Below, piece after piece: positions 56,795-64,000 of a stretch of 64,000 nt of DNA. The position numbers were made by a program, and so were the translations under genes. The notes under the pieces were generated by a model. The model did no database searches. It was given only the letters and a program-made list of their open reading frames with translations, and had not been told where the DNA came from. Each line of letters opens with the position of its first letter. The first letter of the stretch is position 1. This DNA is from Streptomyces hiroshimensis (GTDB lineage: Bacteria; Actinomycetota; Actinomycetes; Streptomycetales; Streptomycetaceae), in NCBI RefSeq assembly GCF_014650335.1, contig NZ_BMUT01000012.1:1-64000 (forward strand). Reading direction: 5' to 3'.

Positions 56795-58027
56795 TCACCG
56801 GAAGATGCCGGTGTGGCCCAGCGAGTACCGGCCCGGCTGCGGATACACCGCGAGGCCGTGCGGCCCCGCCCCGACGGGGATCTTGGCGATCTGGTGCCCG
56901 TCCCGCGTGTCGATGGCGTACACCTCCGAGTCGTAACGCCCCGACAGCCACAGCACGTTGCCGTCCGCCGACACCCCGCCCATGTCAGGGCTCCCGCCCT
57001 CCGGGAGCTCCCACTTCTTCACCAGCTTGCGGCTCGGCAGGTCCAGCACCGAGATCGAGCCCTCGCCCCGGTTGGAGATGTACATCGACTTCGAGTCCCG
57101 GCTCACGTACAGCCCGTGCGCGCCCTTGCCCGTCGGCATCAGCCACGGCTCGGTGAACTTGTCGCCGTCCAGCACCCACACCCCGTCCGCCATCATGTCG
57201 GCGATGTACCAGGTCCTGCCGTCCGAGGAGATCTTCACGTCCTGCGGCATCGCCCCCTCGAACGGCAGCTTCTGCTGGCCGATCACCTTCATCTTCGCGG
57301 TGTCGACCTTCAGCAGCTCGCCCGAGAACTCGCACGAGACGATGAAATACCTCCCGTCCGGCGAGAAGTCCGCGTGGTTGACCCCCTTGCACGACACCGG
57401 CTCCGTCTTCTTCCGCTTCATGGTCTGGGCGTCCCGGAACACCAGCTCCCGGTCCATCGACGCCATCACCACCGCGTACTTGCCGTCCGGCGTGAAGTAG
57501 AGGTTGTACGGATCGTGGACGTCGACCGTCCGCCCCTTCTTCCCCGTGGCCGGGTCGATCGCCGTCAGCGTGTGACCGCGGTCGTTGTTCACCCACAGCG
57601 TCTTCATGTCCCACGACGGCACCACGTGCTGCGGCTGGTTCCCCACCGGGATCGTCTCGATCACCTTGTACGTCTTCGGGTCGATCACACTCACCGTGTT
57701 CGACTCCGTATTGGGCACGTACACCCGCGACGGGAAGTCCTTCACCACCGGCGACAGCTGATTGGGCCGGTCCGCCGCGTACAGGTCGTTCGGATCCAGC
57801 AACGGCGGCATCCCGGGCAACCCCGCCGCCGGCGCGGCGCCCCGCCGCGGCTGCTGCTGCCCGCCGTCCTTGTGCGGCGCGCGGTCGGCCGCCTCCGTGC
57901 CGGAGTCCCCGCCGCAGCCGGAGGCCAGCAGGGCACAGGCGGCGGCGAACAGCACGGCGCGGTGCACCCCGCGCAGACGCGGCCGGCGCAGAGAGCTAGA
58001 GCTCGAGAACGAGGAGAACTGGTTCAT
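56795..58027 (-). CDS. Beta-propeller (YncE-like) lipoprotein
   Basis: This 410-residue protein has a signal peptide ending in the lipobox LASGC (Cys38), then repeating blades such as RVYVPNTESNTVSVIDPKTYKVI, TLWVNNDRGHTLTAIDPATGKK and WYIADMMADGVWVLDGDK, a seven-bladed YVTN/YncE-type propeller. It is predicted to be anchored outside the membrane. Its ATG shares one base with the upstream deacetylase-like stop, so the two are translated together and probably act together. Ligand unknown. Confidence 0.87.
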   Translation of the reverse strand: MNQFSSFSSSSSLRRPRLRGVHRAVLFAAACALLASGCGGDSGTEAADRAPHKDGGQQQPRRGAAPAAGLPGMPPLLDPNDLYAADRPNQLSPVVKDFPSRVYVPNTESNTVSVIDPKTYKVIETIPVGNQPQHVVPSWDMKTLWVNNDRGHTLTAIDPATGKKGRTVDVHDPYNLYFTPDGKYAVVMASMDRELVFRDAQTMKRKKTEPVSCKGVNHADFSPDGRYFIVSCEFSGELLKVDTAKMKVIGQQKLPFEGAMPQDVKISSDGRTWYIADMMADGVWVLDGDKFTEPWLMPTGKGAHGLYVSRDSKSMYISNRGEGSISVLDLPSRKLVKKWELPEGGSPDMGGVSADGNVLWLSGRYDSEVYAIDTRDGHQIAKIPVGAGPHGLAVYPQPGRYSLGHTGIFR

Positions 58028-58908
58028 CAGGTCAGCAGCTCCGTTGTCGTCACCGCACGCAGACCGCGGCGGTGCAGGCCGTCGAGGATGGCGGGCAGCG
58101 CGGCCACCGTGCCGGCGTGCCCGAAGTGCAGGCTCACCACCGACCCCGGCCGCACCGCGGCCAGCACGGTGCGCCGGACCGCCTCGGGTCCGGGATCGGT
58201 GTGGTCCAGGGAATCCACGTCGTAGGACAGGACGTGCGGATAGCCGGCCTGCCGGGCCAGCCGGGCCACCTGCTCGGTGGCGAGCCGCGCCCGCGAGGGC
58301 CGGAACCAGCGGCCGATCCCGCCCGTCAGCCGCCGCAGCCGCTCCGCGCACTCGGTGATCTCCGCGGAGGCCGCGGCCGCGGGCATGGTGCAGATGTCGA
58401 GGTGGTGCATCGTGTGGTTGCCCAGCTCGTGCCCGCCGTCGAGGATCCGCCGCGCGAGCTGCGGCTGGGCGTCCAGCCAGGTGCCCACGGCCAGCACGGT
58501 CACGCGCGCCCCGGCCCGCTCGGCCTCCCCCAGCAGCTCCGTGACGGGCTTGGGCTCGCCCTGGCCGTGGAAGGTCAGGGCCACGTTCTTGCCGGTGCGG
58601 GGGCCGTGCTCGATCTGGGCGGGGAGCCCCGGCGGGAGCGGGGCGAGCGTGAGCGCGGGGGGCTTCGACACCGACGGCGCCCCGGAAGCCCCCGGGCCCT
58701 TCACGGCACCGGGCTTGCGGGACGCGCCCGCTTTGCCGGACGCACCCGGCTTCGCGGACGGCGCGGGCGGCGCGGTGGCCCGTACAGACGGATCCGCCGC
58801 CCGGGCCCCCGCCTCTCCTTCGGACCGGCCGCAGCCCACGGCGGCGGCCCCGGCGAGAGCGCCGCCGGCGGCCGCGCGCAGCACGGTGCGGCGGTGGAGG
58901 AAGGTCAC
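58027..58908 (-). CDS. NodB-type (CE4) deacetylase-like lipoprotein lacking the catalytic Asp pair
   Basis: This 293-residue exported protein starts with a Tat-type signal (HRRTVLRAAAGGALAG) ending in the lipobox AAVGC (Cys26), then an Ala/Lys/Pro/Ser-rich linker (40-95) and a polysaccharide-deacetylase fold. Motif 1, normally TFDDGP, is TFHGQG (112-117), so the catalytic base and a metal Asp are missing, while the second motif HTMHH (165-169) keeps its His. Activity on chitin-type sugars is therefore doubtful; it may bind them or use other chemistry. GTG start. Confidence 0.88.
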   Translation of the reverse strand: MTFLHRRTVLRAAAGGALAGAAAVGCGRSEGEAGARAADPSVRATAPPAPSAKPGASGKAGASRKPGAVKGPGASGAPSVSKPPALTLAPLPPGLPAQIEHGPRTGKNVALTFHGQGEPKPVTELLGEAERAGARVTVLAVGTWLDAQPQLARRILDGGHELGNHTMHHLDICTMPAAAASAEITECAERLRRLTGGIGRWFRPSRARLATEQVARLARQAGYPHVLSYDVDSLDHTDPGPEAVRRTVLAAVRPGSVVSLHFGHAGTVAALPAILDGLHRRGLRAVTTTELLT

Positions 58909-58919
58909 CGCACCATTAG

Positions 58920-58958
58920 AACTTCTTTTAATTAAGACTTTGGGACATTTGCCCGTTT
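58920..58958. promoter_or_regulatory. AT-rich promoter region of the deacetylase-like gene
   Basis: This stretch is unusually AT-rich for the window and contains TTAATTAA (58928-58935), a PacI site. On minus it lies within 10-40 bases of the deacetylase-like start, so it is the likely promoter, perhaps of an alternative sigma factor. No clear -35 was assigned. Confidence 0.5.
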
Positions 58959-58975
58959 TTCTCTGACGCGTGTCC

Positions 58976-59524
58976 TCAGGCGTCCGGCCAGGCGTCCGCG
59001 AGCATCTTGCGGGTGTCCGCGAGCAGTTGGGGCAGCACCTTGGTGTGACCGATCACCGGCATGAAATTGGTGTCGCCGCCCCAGCGGGGGACCACGTGCT
59101 GATGCAGGTGAGCGGCGATGCCGGCGCCGGCGGTCGCGCCCTGGTTCATGCCGATGTTGAACCCGTGCGCCCCGGAAGCGGTGCGCAGCGCCGCCATGGC
59201 CCGCTTGGTGAAGTCGGCCAGCTCGGCGGTCTCGGCGTCGTCGAGCTCGGTGTAGTCGGCGACGTGCCGGAACGGTACGACCATGAGGTGGCCGCCGTTG
59301 TACGGGTACAGGTTCAGCACGGCGTAGACGCGCTCACCTCGGGCGATGACCAGCCCGTCCTCGTCACTCTTCTCCGGAATCGCGCAGAACGGGCAGCCGT
59401 CGCCGGACCCCGGCCCGGTCGGCTTGTTCTCGCCTTGGATGTACGCCATCCGGTGGGGCGTCCACAGGCGCTGGAACGCGTCCGGCGCCCCGACTCCGAT
59501 CTGCTGCTCCGGCTCACTCGTCAT
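58976..59524 (-). CDS. HIT family nucleotide hydrolase/transferase (Ap4A phosphorylase-like)
   Basis: This 182-residue HIT protein has the catalytic HLHQH at 139-143, a zinc CPFC (44-47) and NGGHLMVVPFRH. It resembles the mycobacterial Ap4A phosphorylase found between thrS and pgsA, so it may degrade diadenosine tetraphosphate. The ATG at 59524 is chosen over one 12 bases earlier by family similarity at TSEPEQQIG. It follows thrS across a strong terminator. Confidence 0.9.
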   Translation of the reverse strand: MTSEPEQQIGVGAPDAFQRLWTPHRMAYIQGENKPTGPGSGDGCPFCAIPEKSDEDGLVIARGERVYAVLNLYPYNGGHLMVVPFRHVADYTELDDAETAELADFTKRAMAALRTASGAHGFNIGMNQGATAGAGIAAHLHQHVVPRWGGDTNFMPVIGHTKVLPQLLADTRKMLADAWPDA

Positions 59525-59538
59525 GCTCTGCAGCATAT

Positions 59539-59571
59539 GGGCCCCGGAGCGCCGTCGACGCTCCGGGGCCC
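59539..59571 (-). terminator. Terminator after thrS
   Basis: Perfect 13-base arms GGGCCCCGGAGCG (59539-59551) and complement (59559-59571) with a 7-base loop lie 36 bases past the thrS stop and just before the HIT gene. Confidence 0.85.
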
Positions 59572-59606
59572 GTTCGTCCTCAATCGGACCGGGACGCGGT
59601 CCTCGG

Positions 59607-61586
59607 TCAGACCTGGACGCGGTCCTCGACGGCCTTGAGGATCTCCGCCAGCGCCTCGGCGCGCGGGATGCCGTTCTTCTGCGAACCGTCGCGGTAGCGG
59701 AAGGAGACCGTGCCCGCGTTCATGTCGTCGTCACCGACGATGATCATGAACGGAACCTTCATCTTCTGCTGGTTGCGGATCTTCTTCTGCATGCGGTCCG
59801 AGGAGGCGTCCACCTCGACCCGCAGGCCCTTCTCCCGCGCCTCGGCGGCGAACTCCTGCAGGTACTCGACGTGGGCGTCACCGATCGGGATGCCGACCGC
59901 CTGCACCGGGGCCAGCCATGCCGGGAACGCACCCGCGTAGTGCTCCAGCAGGACGCCGAAGAACCGCTCGATGCTGCCGAACAGCGCACGGTGCAGCATG
60001 ACGGGCTGCTGACGGGAGCCGTCCGCCGCGGTGTACTCCAGGCCGAACCGCTTGGGCTGGTTGAAGTCGACCTGCAGGGTCGACATCTGCCAGGAGCGGC
60101 CGATCGCGTCCCGCGCCTGGACCGAGATCTTCGGACCGTAGTACGCGGCGCCGCCCGGGTCCGGGACCAGCGGGAGCCCCTGCTTCTCGGCCGCCAGGCG
60201 CAGCGCCTCGGTGGCCTCCGCCCAGTCCTCGTCCGAGCCGATGAACTTGTCCGACTCCGGGTCCCGGGTGGAGAGCTCCAGCTCGAAGTCGTTCAGGCCG
60301 TAGTCGCGCAGCAGGTCGAGCACGAAGGTGAGGAGCGTGTCGAGCTCCTCCGGCATCTGCTCCTTGGTGCAGTAGATGTGCGAGTCGTCCTGGGTGAAGC
60401 CGCGGGAGCGGGTCAGGCCGTGGACGACGCCGGACTTCTCGTACCGGTAGACCGTGCCGAATTCAAACATCCTCAAGGGCAGCTCACGGTACGAGCGACC
60501 GCGCGACTTGAAGATCAGGTTGTGCATCGGGCAGTTCATGGCCTTGAGGCGGTAGTTCTGCCCGTCGAACTCGATGGGCGGGAACATTCCCTCCGCGTAG
60601 TGCGGAAGGTGCCCGGAGGTCTCGAAGAGGTGCTCCTTCGAGATGTGCGGGGTGTTCACGAACTCGTAGCCGGAGGCCTCGTGCCGCTTGCGCGAGTAGT
60701 TCTCCATCTCCTTGCGGATGATGCCCCCCTTGGGGTGGAACACCGCGAGGCCGGGGCCCAGCTCGTCGGGGAAGGAGAAGAGGTCCAGCTCGGCGCCCAG
60801 CTTGCGGTGGTCGCGCTTCTCGGCCTCGGCGAGGAAGTCCAGGTACGCCTTGAGCTCGTCCTTGGTCGGCCACGCGGTGCCGTAGATGCGCTGGAGCTGC
60901 TTGTTCTTTTCGCTGCCGCGCCAGTACGCCGAGGCGTTGCGCATCAGCTTGAACGCCGGGATCACCCGGGTGGTCGGCAGGTGCGGACCCCGGCAGAGGT
61001 CCTTCCAGCACAGGTCGCCGGTCTTCGCGTCCAGGTTGTCGTAGATCGTCAGCTCGCCCGCGCCGACCTCGACGTCCGCGCCGTCGTCGTGCGAGGCGGA
61101 GCCCTTGAGGCCGATCAGCTCCAGCTTGTACGGCTCGGCCGCGAGCTCGTCGCGGGCCTCCTCGTCGGTGACCACGCGCCGCGAGAAGCGCTGGCCGCGC
61201 TTCTGGATCTCCTGCATCTTCTTCTCGATGGCCTTGAGATCCTCAGGCGTGAACGGCTTCTCGACGTCGAAGTCGTAGTAGAAGCCGTCCTTGACCGGCG
61301 GGCCGATGCCCAGCTTGGCCTCGGGAAAGAGCTCCTGCACGGCCTGGGCCATGACGTGCGCGGTCGAGTGGCGCAGGATGTCGAGGCCGTCCTTGGAGGA
61401 GATCTCGACGGCCTCGATCTCCTCGCCGTCGGCGACGACGTACGCGAGGTCCTTGAGCTCGCCCGCGACGCGCGCGGCGACGACGGTGCGCTCACCGGCG
61501 AAGAGCTCGGCGGCCGTAGTGCCCGTCGTCACCACGCGCTCTTCCCGCTCGGAATCGCGTTGGATGATCACACGGACGTCTGACAC
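59607..61586 (-). CDS. thrS: Threonyl-tRNA synthetase
   Basis: This 659-residue class II synthetase has an amino TGS domain, an editing domain with HSTAHVMAQAV, and the catalytic core (LKAMNCPMHNLIFK, RSRGFTQDDSHIY) with an anticodon-binding carboxy domain. GTG at 61586 with AGGAGAG upstream. The 112-base leader shows no T-box pattern. It opens the minus-strand run that continues to the HIT gene. Confidence 0.97.
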   Translation of the reverse strand: MSDVRVIIQRDSEREERVVTTGTTAAELFAGERTVVAARVAGELKDLAYVVADGEEIEAVEISSKDGLDILRHSTAHVMAQAVQELFPEAKLGIGPPVKDGFYYDFDVEKPFTPEDLKAIEKKMQEIQKRGQRFSRRVVTDEEARDELAAEPYKLELIGLKGSASHDDGADVEVGAGELTIYDNLDAKTGDLCWKDLCRGPHLPTTRVIPAFKLMRNASAYWRGSEKNKQLQRIYGTAWPTKDELKAYLDFLAEAEKRDHRKLGAELDLFSFPDELGPGLAVFHPKGGIIRKEMENYSRKRHEASGYEFVNTPHISKEHLFETSGHLPHYAEGMFPPIEFDGQNYRLKAMNCPMHNLIFKSRGRSYRELPLRMFEFGTVYRYEKSGVVHGLTRSRGFTQDDSHIYCTKEQMPEELDTLLTFVLDLLRDYGLNDFELELSTRDPESDKFIGSDEDWAEATEALRLAAEKQGLPLVPDPGGAAYYGPKISVQARDAIGRSWQMSTLQVDFNQPKRFGLEYTAADGSRQQPVMLHRALFGSIERFFGVLLEHYAGAFPAWLAPVQAVGIPIGDAHVEYLQEFAAEAREKGLRVEVDASSDRMQKKIRNQQKMKVPFMIIVGDDDMNAGTVSFRYRDGSQKNGIPRAEALAEILKAVEDRVQV

Positions 61587-61698
61587 CGGTCTCTCCTGAC
61601 GTATGGGTCGCCGCAGCGGTCACTGCGCGCCTGAATCGTACCGAGAGCGGCAGCCTGGTCGCGAAACGGTTTACCCGGCGGCCGGGGAAGGCGCGGTC

Positions 61699-62928
61699 TC
61701 ACTCGTCGCCGCACGCCTCCTCGAAGAAGTCGATGTTCTCGTGGAGCGACTTCAGCAGGCGGTCCCGCTCGCCGTCGTCGACCCGTACGGGCATGACGTC
61801 GCGGGCGTCGGCCAGGCGGCGGAAACCGCCCCTGCTCTCCAGGCGGCCGCTCATGCGGACGGGGAGGCCGAGGAGGTGGGCGTGGCCTGCGATCCGGTAG
61901 TCGTCCTCGTCGAGGGTGGCGCGGATCTGGGGGACGTCCGCACCGGCGAGGATCCTCAGCCGCACGGCTCCGGGCCCGCTCTGGTCCTCGCGGCGCATGC
62001 GGACGACCACTGCGGTCAGGTGCACGGGGACGGGCGGCTCGTCCCGGATGTAGCGCGCCCCGGCCTCGCGGAGCACGGGGAGATCGCCGGGGGTGAAGGC
62101 GACCGGCACGGGGTGGGCGGCGAAGCCCTCGGGCGGGCCTGCCGCGGGGGCCCAGTGCAAGGTGATGCGGATGCCCGCGGAGCCGCGGACGAGTTTGCCG
62201 ATCGCCTCGGTCAGCTCCTGGCAGACGCCCGCTTCGACGGCGGGCTCGAAGGCGTCGTGCGCGCCGGTGGCCCGCTGGCGGTCGGTGGCGTCGCGTGCGG
62301 CGTACAGGGCGCGGAGGAGGGCGGTGGTGACCTGCCGGCCGTCGGGGCCGGGAGCCGCGCCCGTACCGACGGGCAGGAAGGTGGTCAGCTCCCGGCCGCC
62401 CGCGGCTGCGCCGGCCAGCAGGCGGTCGAGTGCGGCCTCGGCGTGCCGGCGGTGGCGGGCGCCGTGGTAGCCGGCGGTGCCGCGGGTGGCCAGGGCGGCG
62501 GCGAGGAGCAGTGCGCGGGCGCCGCCGCGCAGCTGTTCCTGGGCGGCCCAGGCGGCCGCGGGGGCGTCGGGTTCTGTGGTGTCCCGCTGCCAGTGGATCT
62601 CGTCGACGGGGGTGTGCAGGGCGGTGAGGATGTCGCGCGCGGAGGGGGCGGCGCTGTGCCGGAGGGCGGTGAGCGCCTCGGCGACGAGGTCGGTGCTGTC
62701 GGGGTAGGTGCGGCTGTCGGGGACGAGCAGGCTGGTGTGCCCGCGGGCGCCGGGGGCGGTGGCGTCGGGGGGTGTCCAGCGGCTGTACGGGCCGGCTGCC
62801 GCGCCGCGGCGGCGCCAGCCGTGGCGGGCGAGGAGGGCTGCGAGGACGGCGGGGTCGACGGTGTCGGGCGGGGGGCCGCCGGGCGGGGTGTGCCGTGGGG
62901 GGCGCGAGGGCTCGGTCGGCCGGTGCAT
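61699..62928 (-). CDS. Unknown protein paired with a DUF4365-type nuclease
   Basis: This 409-residue protein belongs to no family I can name. A short disordered Pro-rich tail (1-25) leads to a helical middle (about 26-250). The last 150 residues look like an actinobacterial beta-rich module: HLTAVVVRMRREDQSGPGAV, then DDYRIAGHAHLLGLPVRMSG and GGFRRLADARDV, a pattern reminiscent of an OB-type nucleic-acid-binding fold. Its ATG shares one base with the upstream nuclease stop, so both are made together. Start ATG at 62928, with GGGAGGGAG upstream. Function unknown; its partner suggests nucleic-acid work. Confidence 0.75.
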   Translation of the reverse strand: MHRPTEPSRPPRHTPPGGPPPDTVDPAVLAALLARHGWRRRGAAAGPYSRWTPPDATAPGARGHTSLLVPDSRTYPDSTDLVAEALTALRHSAAPSARDILTALHTPVDEIHWQRDTTEPDAPAAAWAAQEQLRGGARALLLAAALATRGTAGYHGARHRRHAEAALDRLLAGAAAGGRELTTFLPVGTGAAPGPDGRQVTTALLRALYAARDATDRQRATGAHDAFEPAVEAGVCQELTEAIGKLVRGSAGIRITLHWAPAAGPPEGFAAHPVPVAFTPGDLPVLREAGARYIRDEPPVPVHLTAVVVRMRREDQSGPGAVRLRILAGADVPQIRATLDEDDYRIAGHAHLLGLPVRMSGRLESRGGFRRLADARDVMPVRVDDGERDRLLKSLHENIDFFEEACGDE

Positions 62929-63620
62929 CAGGGTCTCCCTCCCGCCCCGACCCGCGTCATGATCTCGCAGAGTGCGCGGTCGTCGAAGACGCGTGTGGCC
63001 GGGATCCGCACGGTGGTCCGGCGTCTGCCGGTCACGGGGTGGCCGGCGAGGTTGGTCCAGTAGCAGCAGTGCCTCAGGTGGAGGCTGTCGTGGCCGGCCC
63101 GCAGCCAGTCGTCGCGCGATCTGGGCACGATCATCACGACGAGGATCTTGTGGACGGCGACGGGGGTGCGGGCGAGTTTGGCCAGGTGGTCGTTGTCGAG
63201 GGTGAAGGCGAAGGTGGGCACCGGGGCGGCCGGGCCGGCGGGGCCGGAGGCCGGGCCGGCAGAGCCGGCGGGGGGCTCCGCGGCGTGGGTCCGGGGCGGC
63301 GGCCGCACGGCGGGCCCGCGCGCCGGGCCCGGGCGGGGGCCGAGCTGGTAGGTGCATTTGAGCTGCACCTTGATGGTGACCTCGTCGTCGACGGCGTGGC
63401 CGGGGGCGGTGTGGCTGATGTGCCAGTCGATGCCGTGGTCGGGGAAGGGCTGGGCCAGTGAGCAGCCCGCGGCCGCGGCGACGGCGTGCAGATAGCCGAT
63501 CTGGAGCGTCTCCATGCAGGCGGTGGTGGCGAGCGAGCCGCGTGCGGGGGCTGTGGCGGGGGCGGCGGGCTCGGAGAGCTCAGACAGCAGCCCGCCCGGT
63601 TCGGGCCGCGGGAACGCCAT
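62928..63620 (-). CDS. DUF4365-type predicted nuclease
   Basis: This 230-residue protein matches the DUF4365 family, a predicted PD-(D/E)xK nuclease. Candidate active residues are Glu37 (METLQIGYLHAV), Asp65 (DHGIDWHIS) and Gln86/Lys88 (IKVQLKCT). A Pro/Ala/Gly-rich linker (about 94-134) interrupts the fold before FAFTLDNDHLAKLAR. It may cleave DNA in repair or defence. The ATG at 63620 has GGAAGG 8 bases upstream. It overlaps the following gene by one base and is divergent from an exonuclease gene. Confidence 0.75.
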   Translation of the reverse strand: MAFPRPEPGGLLSELSEPAAPATAPARGSLATTACMETLQIGYLHAVAAAAGCSLAQPFPDHGIDWHISHTAPGHAVDDEVTIKVQLKCTYQLGPRPGPARGPAVRPPPRTHAAEPPAGSAGPASGPAGPAAPVPTFAFTLDNDHLAKLARTPVAVHKILVVMIVPRSRDDWLRAGHDSLHLRHCCYWTNLAGHPVTGRRRTTVRIPATRVFDDRALCEIMTRVGAGGRP

Positions 63621-63659
63621 GTCCGAATCCTTCCGGGCGACTTCGGGCGTTCGATCCGT

Positions 63660-63699
63660 ACAACTGTGTTGTTTCCTTTGCAACTCTCGTGCAAACAAC
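63660..63699. promoter_or_regulatory. Candidate operator between the divergent nuclease genes
   Basis: ACAAC-TGT-GTTGT (63660-63672), GTTGTTT (63668-63674) with AAACAAC (63693-63699), and inner TTTGCA (63677-63682) with TGCAAA (63690-63695) form nested inverted repeats in the AT-richer middle of the 167-base divergent gap. Such symmetry is typical of a repressor site. Confidence 0.5.
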
Positions 63700-63787
63700 G
63701 GCGGTTCGCATGACTCTGCGGCCGGGTATCACCTGGCGGGGAGGGTGAAACACGCCATTCGCCGGGCAAGTGCGAGGAGTTGTGAAC

Positions 63788-64000
63788 ATGTGCTGGTTCG
63801 AGGGACCACTCGCCGCGTTCGACACCGAGACCACCGGGGTGGATGTCGAGCACGACCGGATCGTGTCGGCGGCCCTCGTGGTGCAGTCGGCGGCCGAGGC
63901 CGTTCCGGTCGTGACGCGCTGGCTGGTCGACCCGGGGGTCCCGGTGCCGGAGGGGGCCACTGCGATACACGGGCTGACGGATGCCTATCTGCAGCGGAAC
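63788..64000 (+). CDS. DEDDh 3'-5' exonuclease domain protein, 5' end only
   Basis: The window ends 71 codons into this gene. It starts CWFEGPLAAFDTETTGVDVE, carrying the first DEDD catalytic motif D-x-E-T-T-G of DnaQ-like exonucleases, and HDRIVSAALVV follows. GAGGAG at 63774-63779 lies 8 bases before the ATG. It is divergent from the DUF4365-type nuclease across a symmetric region. Whether it is a lone exonuclease or a larger protein cannot be seen. Confidence 0.85.
   Translation, partial: MCWFEGPLAAFDTETTGVDVEHDRIVSAALVVQSAAEAVPVVTRWLVDPGVPVPEGATAIHGLTDAYLQRN

Noticed and set aside
51934..57156. 1740-codon open frame on plus
   Set aside because: It spans pgsA, the EF-G-like gene and the membrane protein in wrong frames and gives Arg/Pro/His-rich nonsense, typical of a third-frame shadow.
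61587..61698. T-box leader of thrS
   Set aside because: The 112-base leader has no T-box sequence or specifier-type stem and no terminator.

Overview
The window is a high-GC core-chromosome segment of a Streptomyces-type actinomycete. The evidence is strongly G/C-biased third codon positions, many GTG starts and 4-base stop/start overlaps, the developmental regulator BldD, the actinobacterial sIHF, and the mycobacterium-like phosphatidylinositol mannoside gene order. The gene order resembles the metK-to-thrS interval I remember from Streptomyces coelicolor. No tRNA, rRNA, insertion sequence, prophage, CRISPR array or integrated element was seen. Every gene is intact except the two cut by the window edges. 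No gap between genes exceeds 300 bases.

Layout. 1-13154 (minus strand) is a nucleotide-synthesis run, pyrR-pyrB-pyrC-PH-like membrane protein-carA-carB-pyrD-pyrF, followed by sIHF, gmk, rpoZ, coaBC and the start of metK. bldD is divergent from pyrR. 13970-28162 (minus) reads, in transcription order, rpsD, two small membrane proteins, alaS, ruvX, mltG, aroE, aroC, aroK, aroB, aroQ, a P-loop protein, an M24 peptidase-like protein, efp and nusB. A DUF2470 gene lies divergent from rpsD with an iron-box-like site between them. 29244-33402 (minus) carries rarA, a VKOR homologue, hisS and a metallo-hydrolase. A cyclophilin and a DUF349 protein follow on plus, then 35951-47873 (minus): pdxS, pdxT, yebC, ruvC, ruvA, ruvB, yajC, secD, secF, apt and relA. 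A LemA-like gene and a VC0807-type membrane gene are divergent at about 48.6 kb. 49533-61586 holds thrS, a HIT protein, a deacetylase-like lipoprotein, a beta-propeller lipoprotein, pgsA, a PIM acyltransferase and pimA on minus, with an EF-G-like gene and a membrane protein on plus. The right end (61699-64000) is a small divergent cluster of nuclease-type genes.

How the genes work together. The pyr/car genes make UMP, with a PyrR-binding-type leader over the pyrR ribosome site. aroB/Q/E/K/C cover five consecutive shikimate-pathway steps from DAHP to chorismate except the EPSP synthase step. ruvCAB resolves Holliday junctions. yajC-secD-secF support Sec export. apt-relA and gmk tie purine salvage and GTP supply to (p)ppGpp control. 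pgsA-acyltransferase-pimA build phosphatidylinositol mannosides. pdxS-pdxT make pyridoxal phosphate. Transcription units are separated by strong perfect hairpins.

The items most worth a second look are the DUF4365-type nuclease pair divergent from a DEDDh exonuclease, the iron box ahead of the HugZ-like DUF2470 gene, the M24 protein with a shifted metal-ligand set, and the deacetylase-like lipoprotein lacking the catalytic Asp pair.
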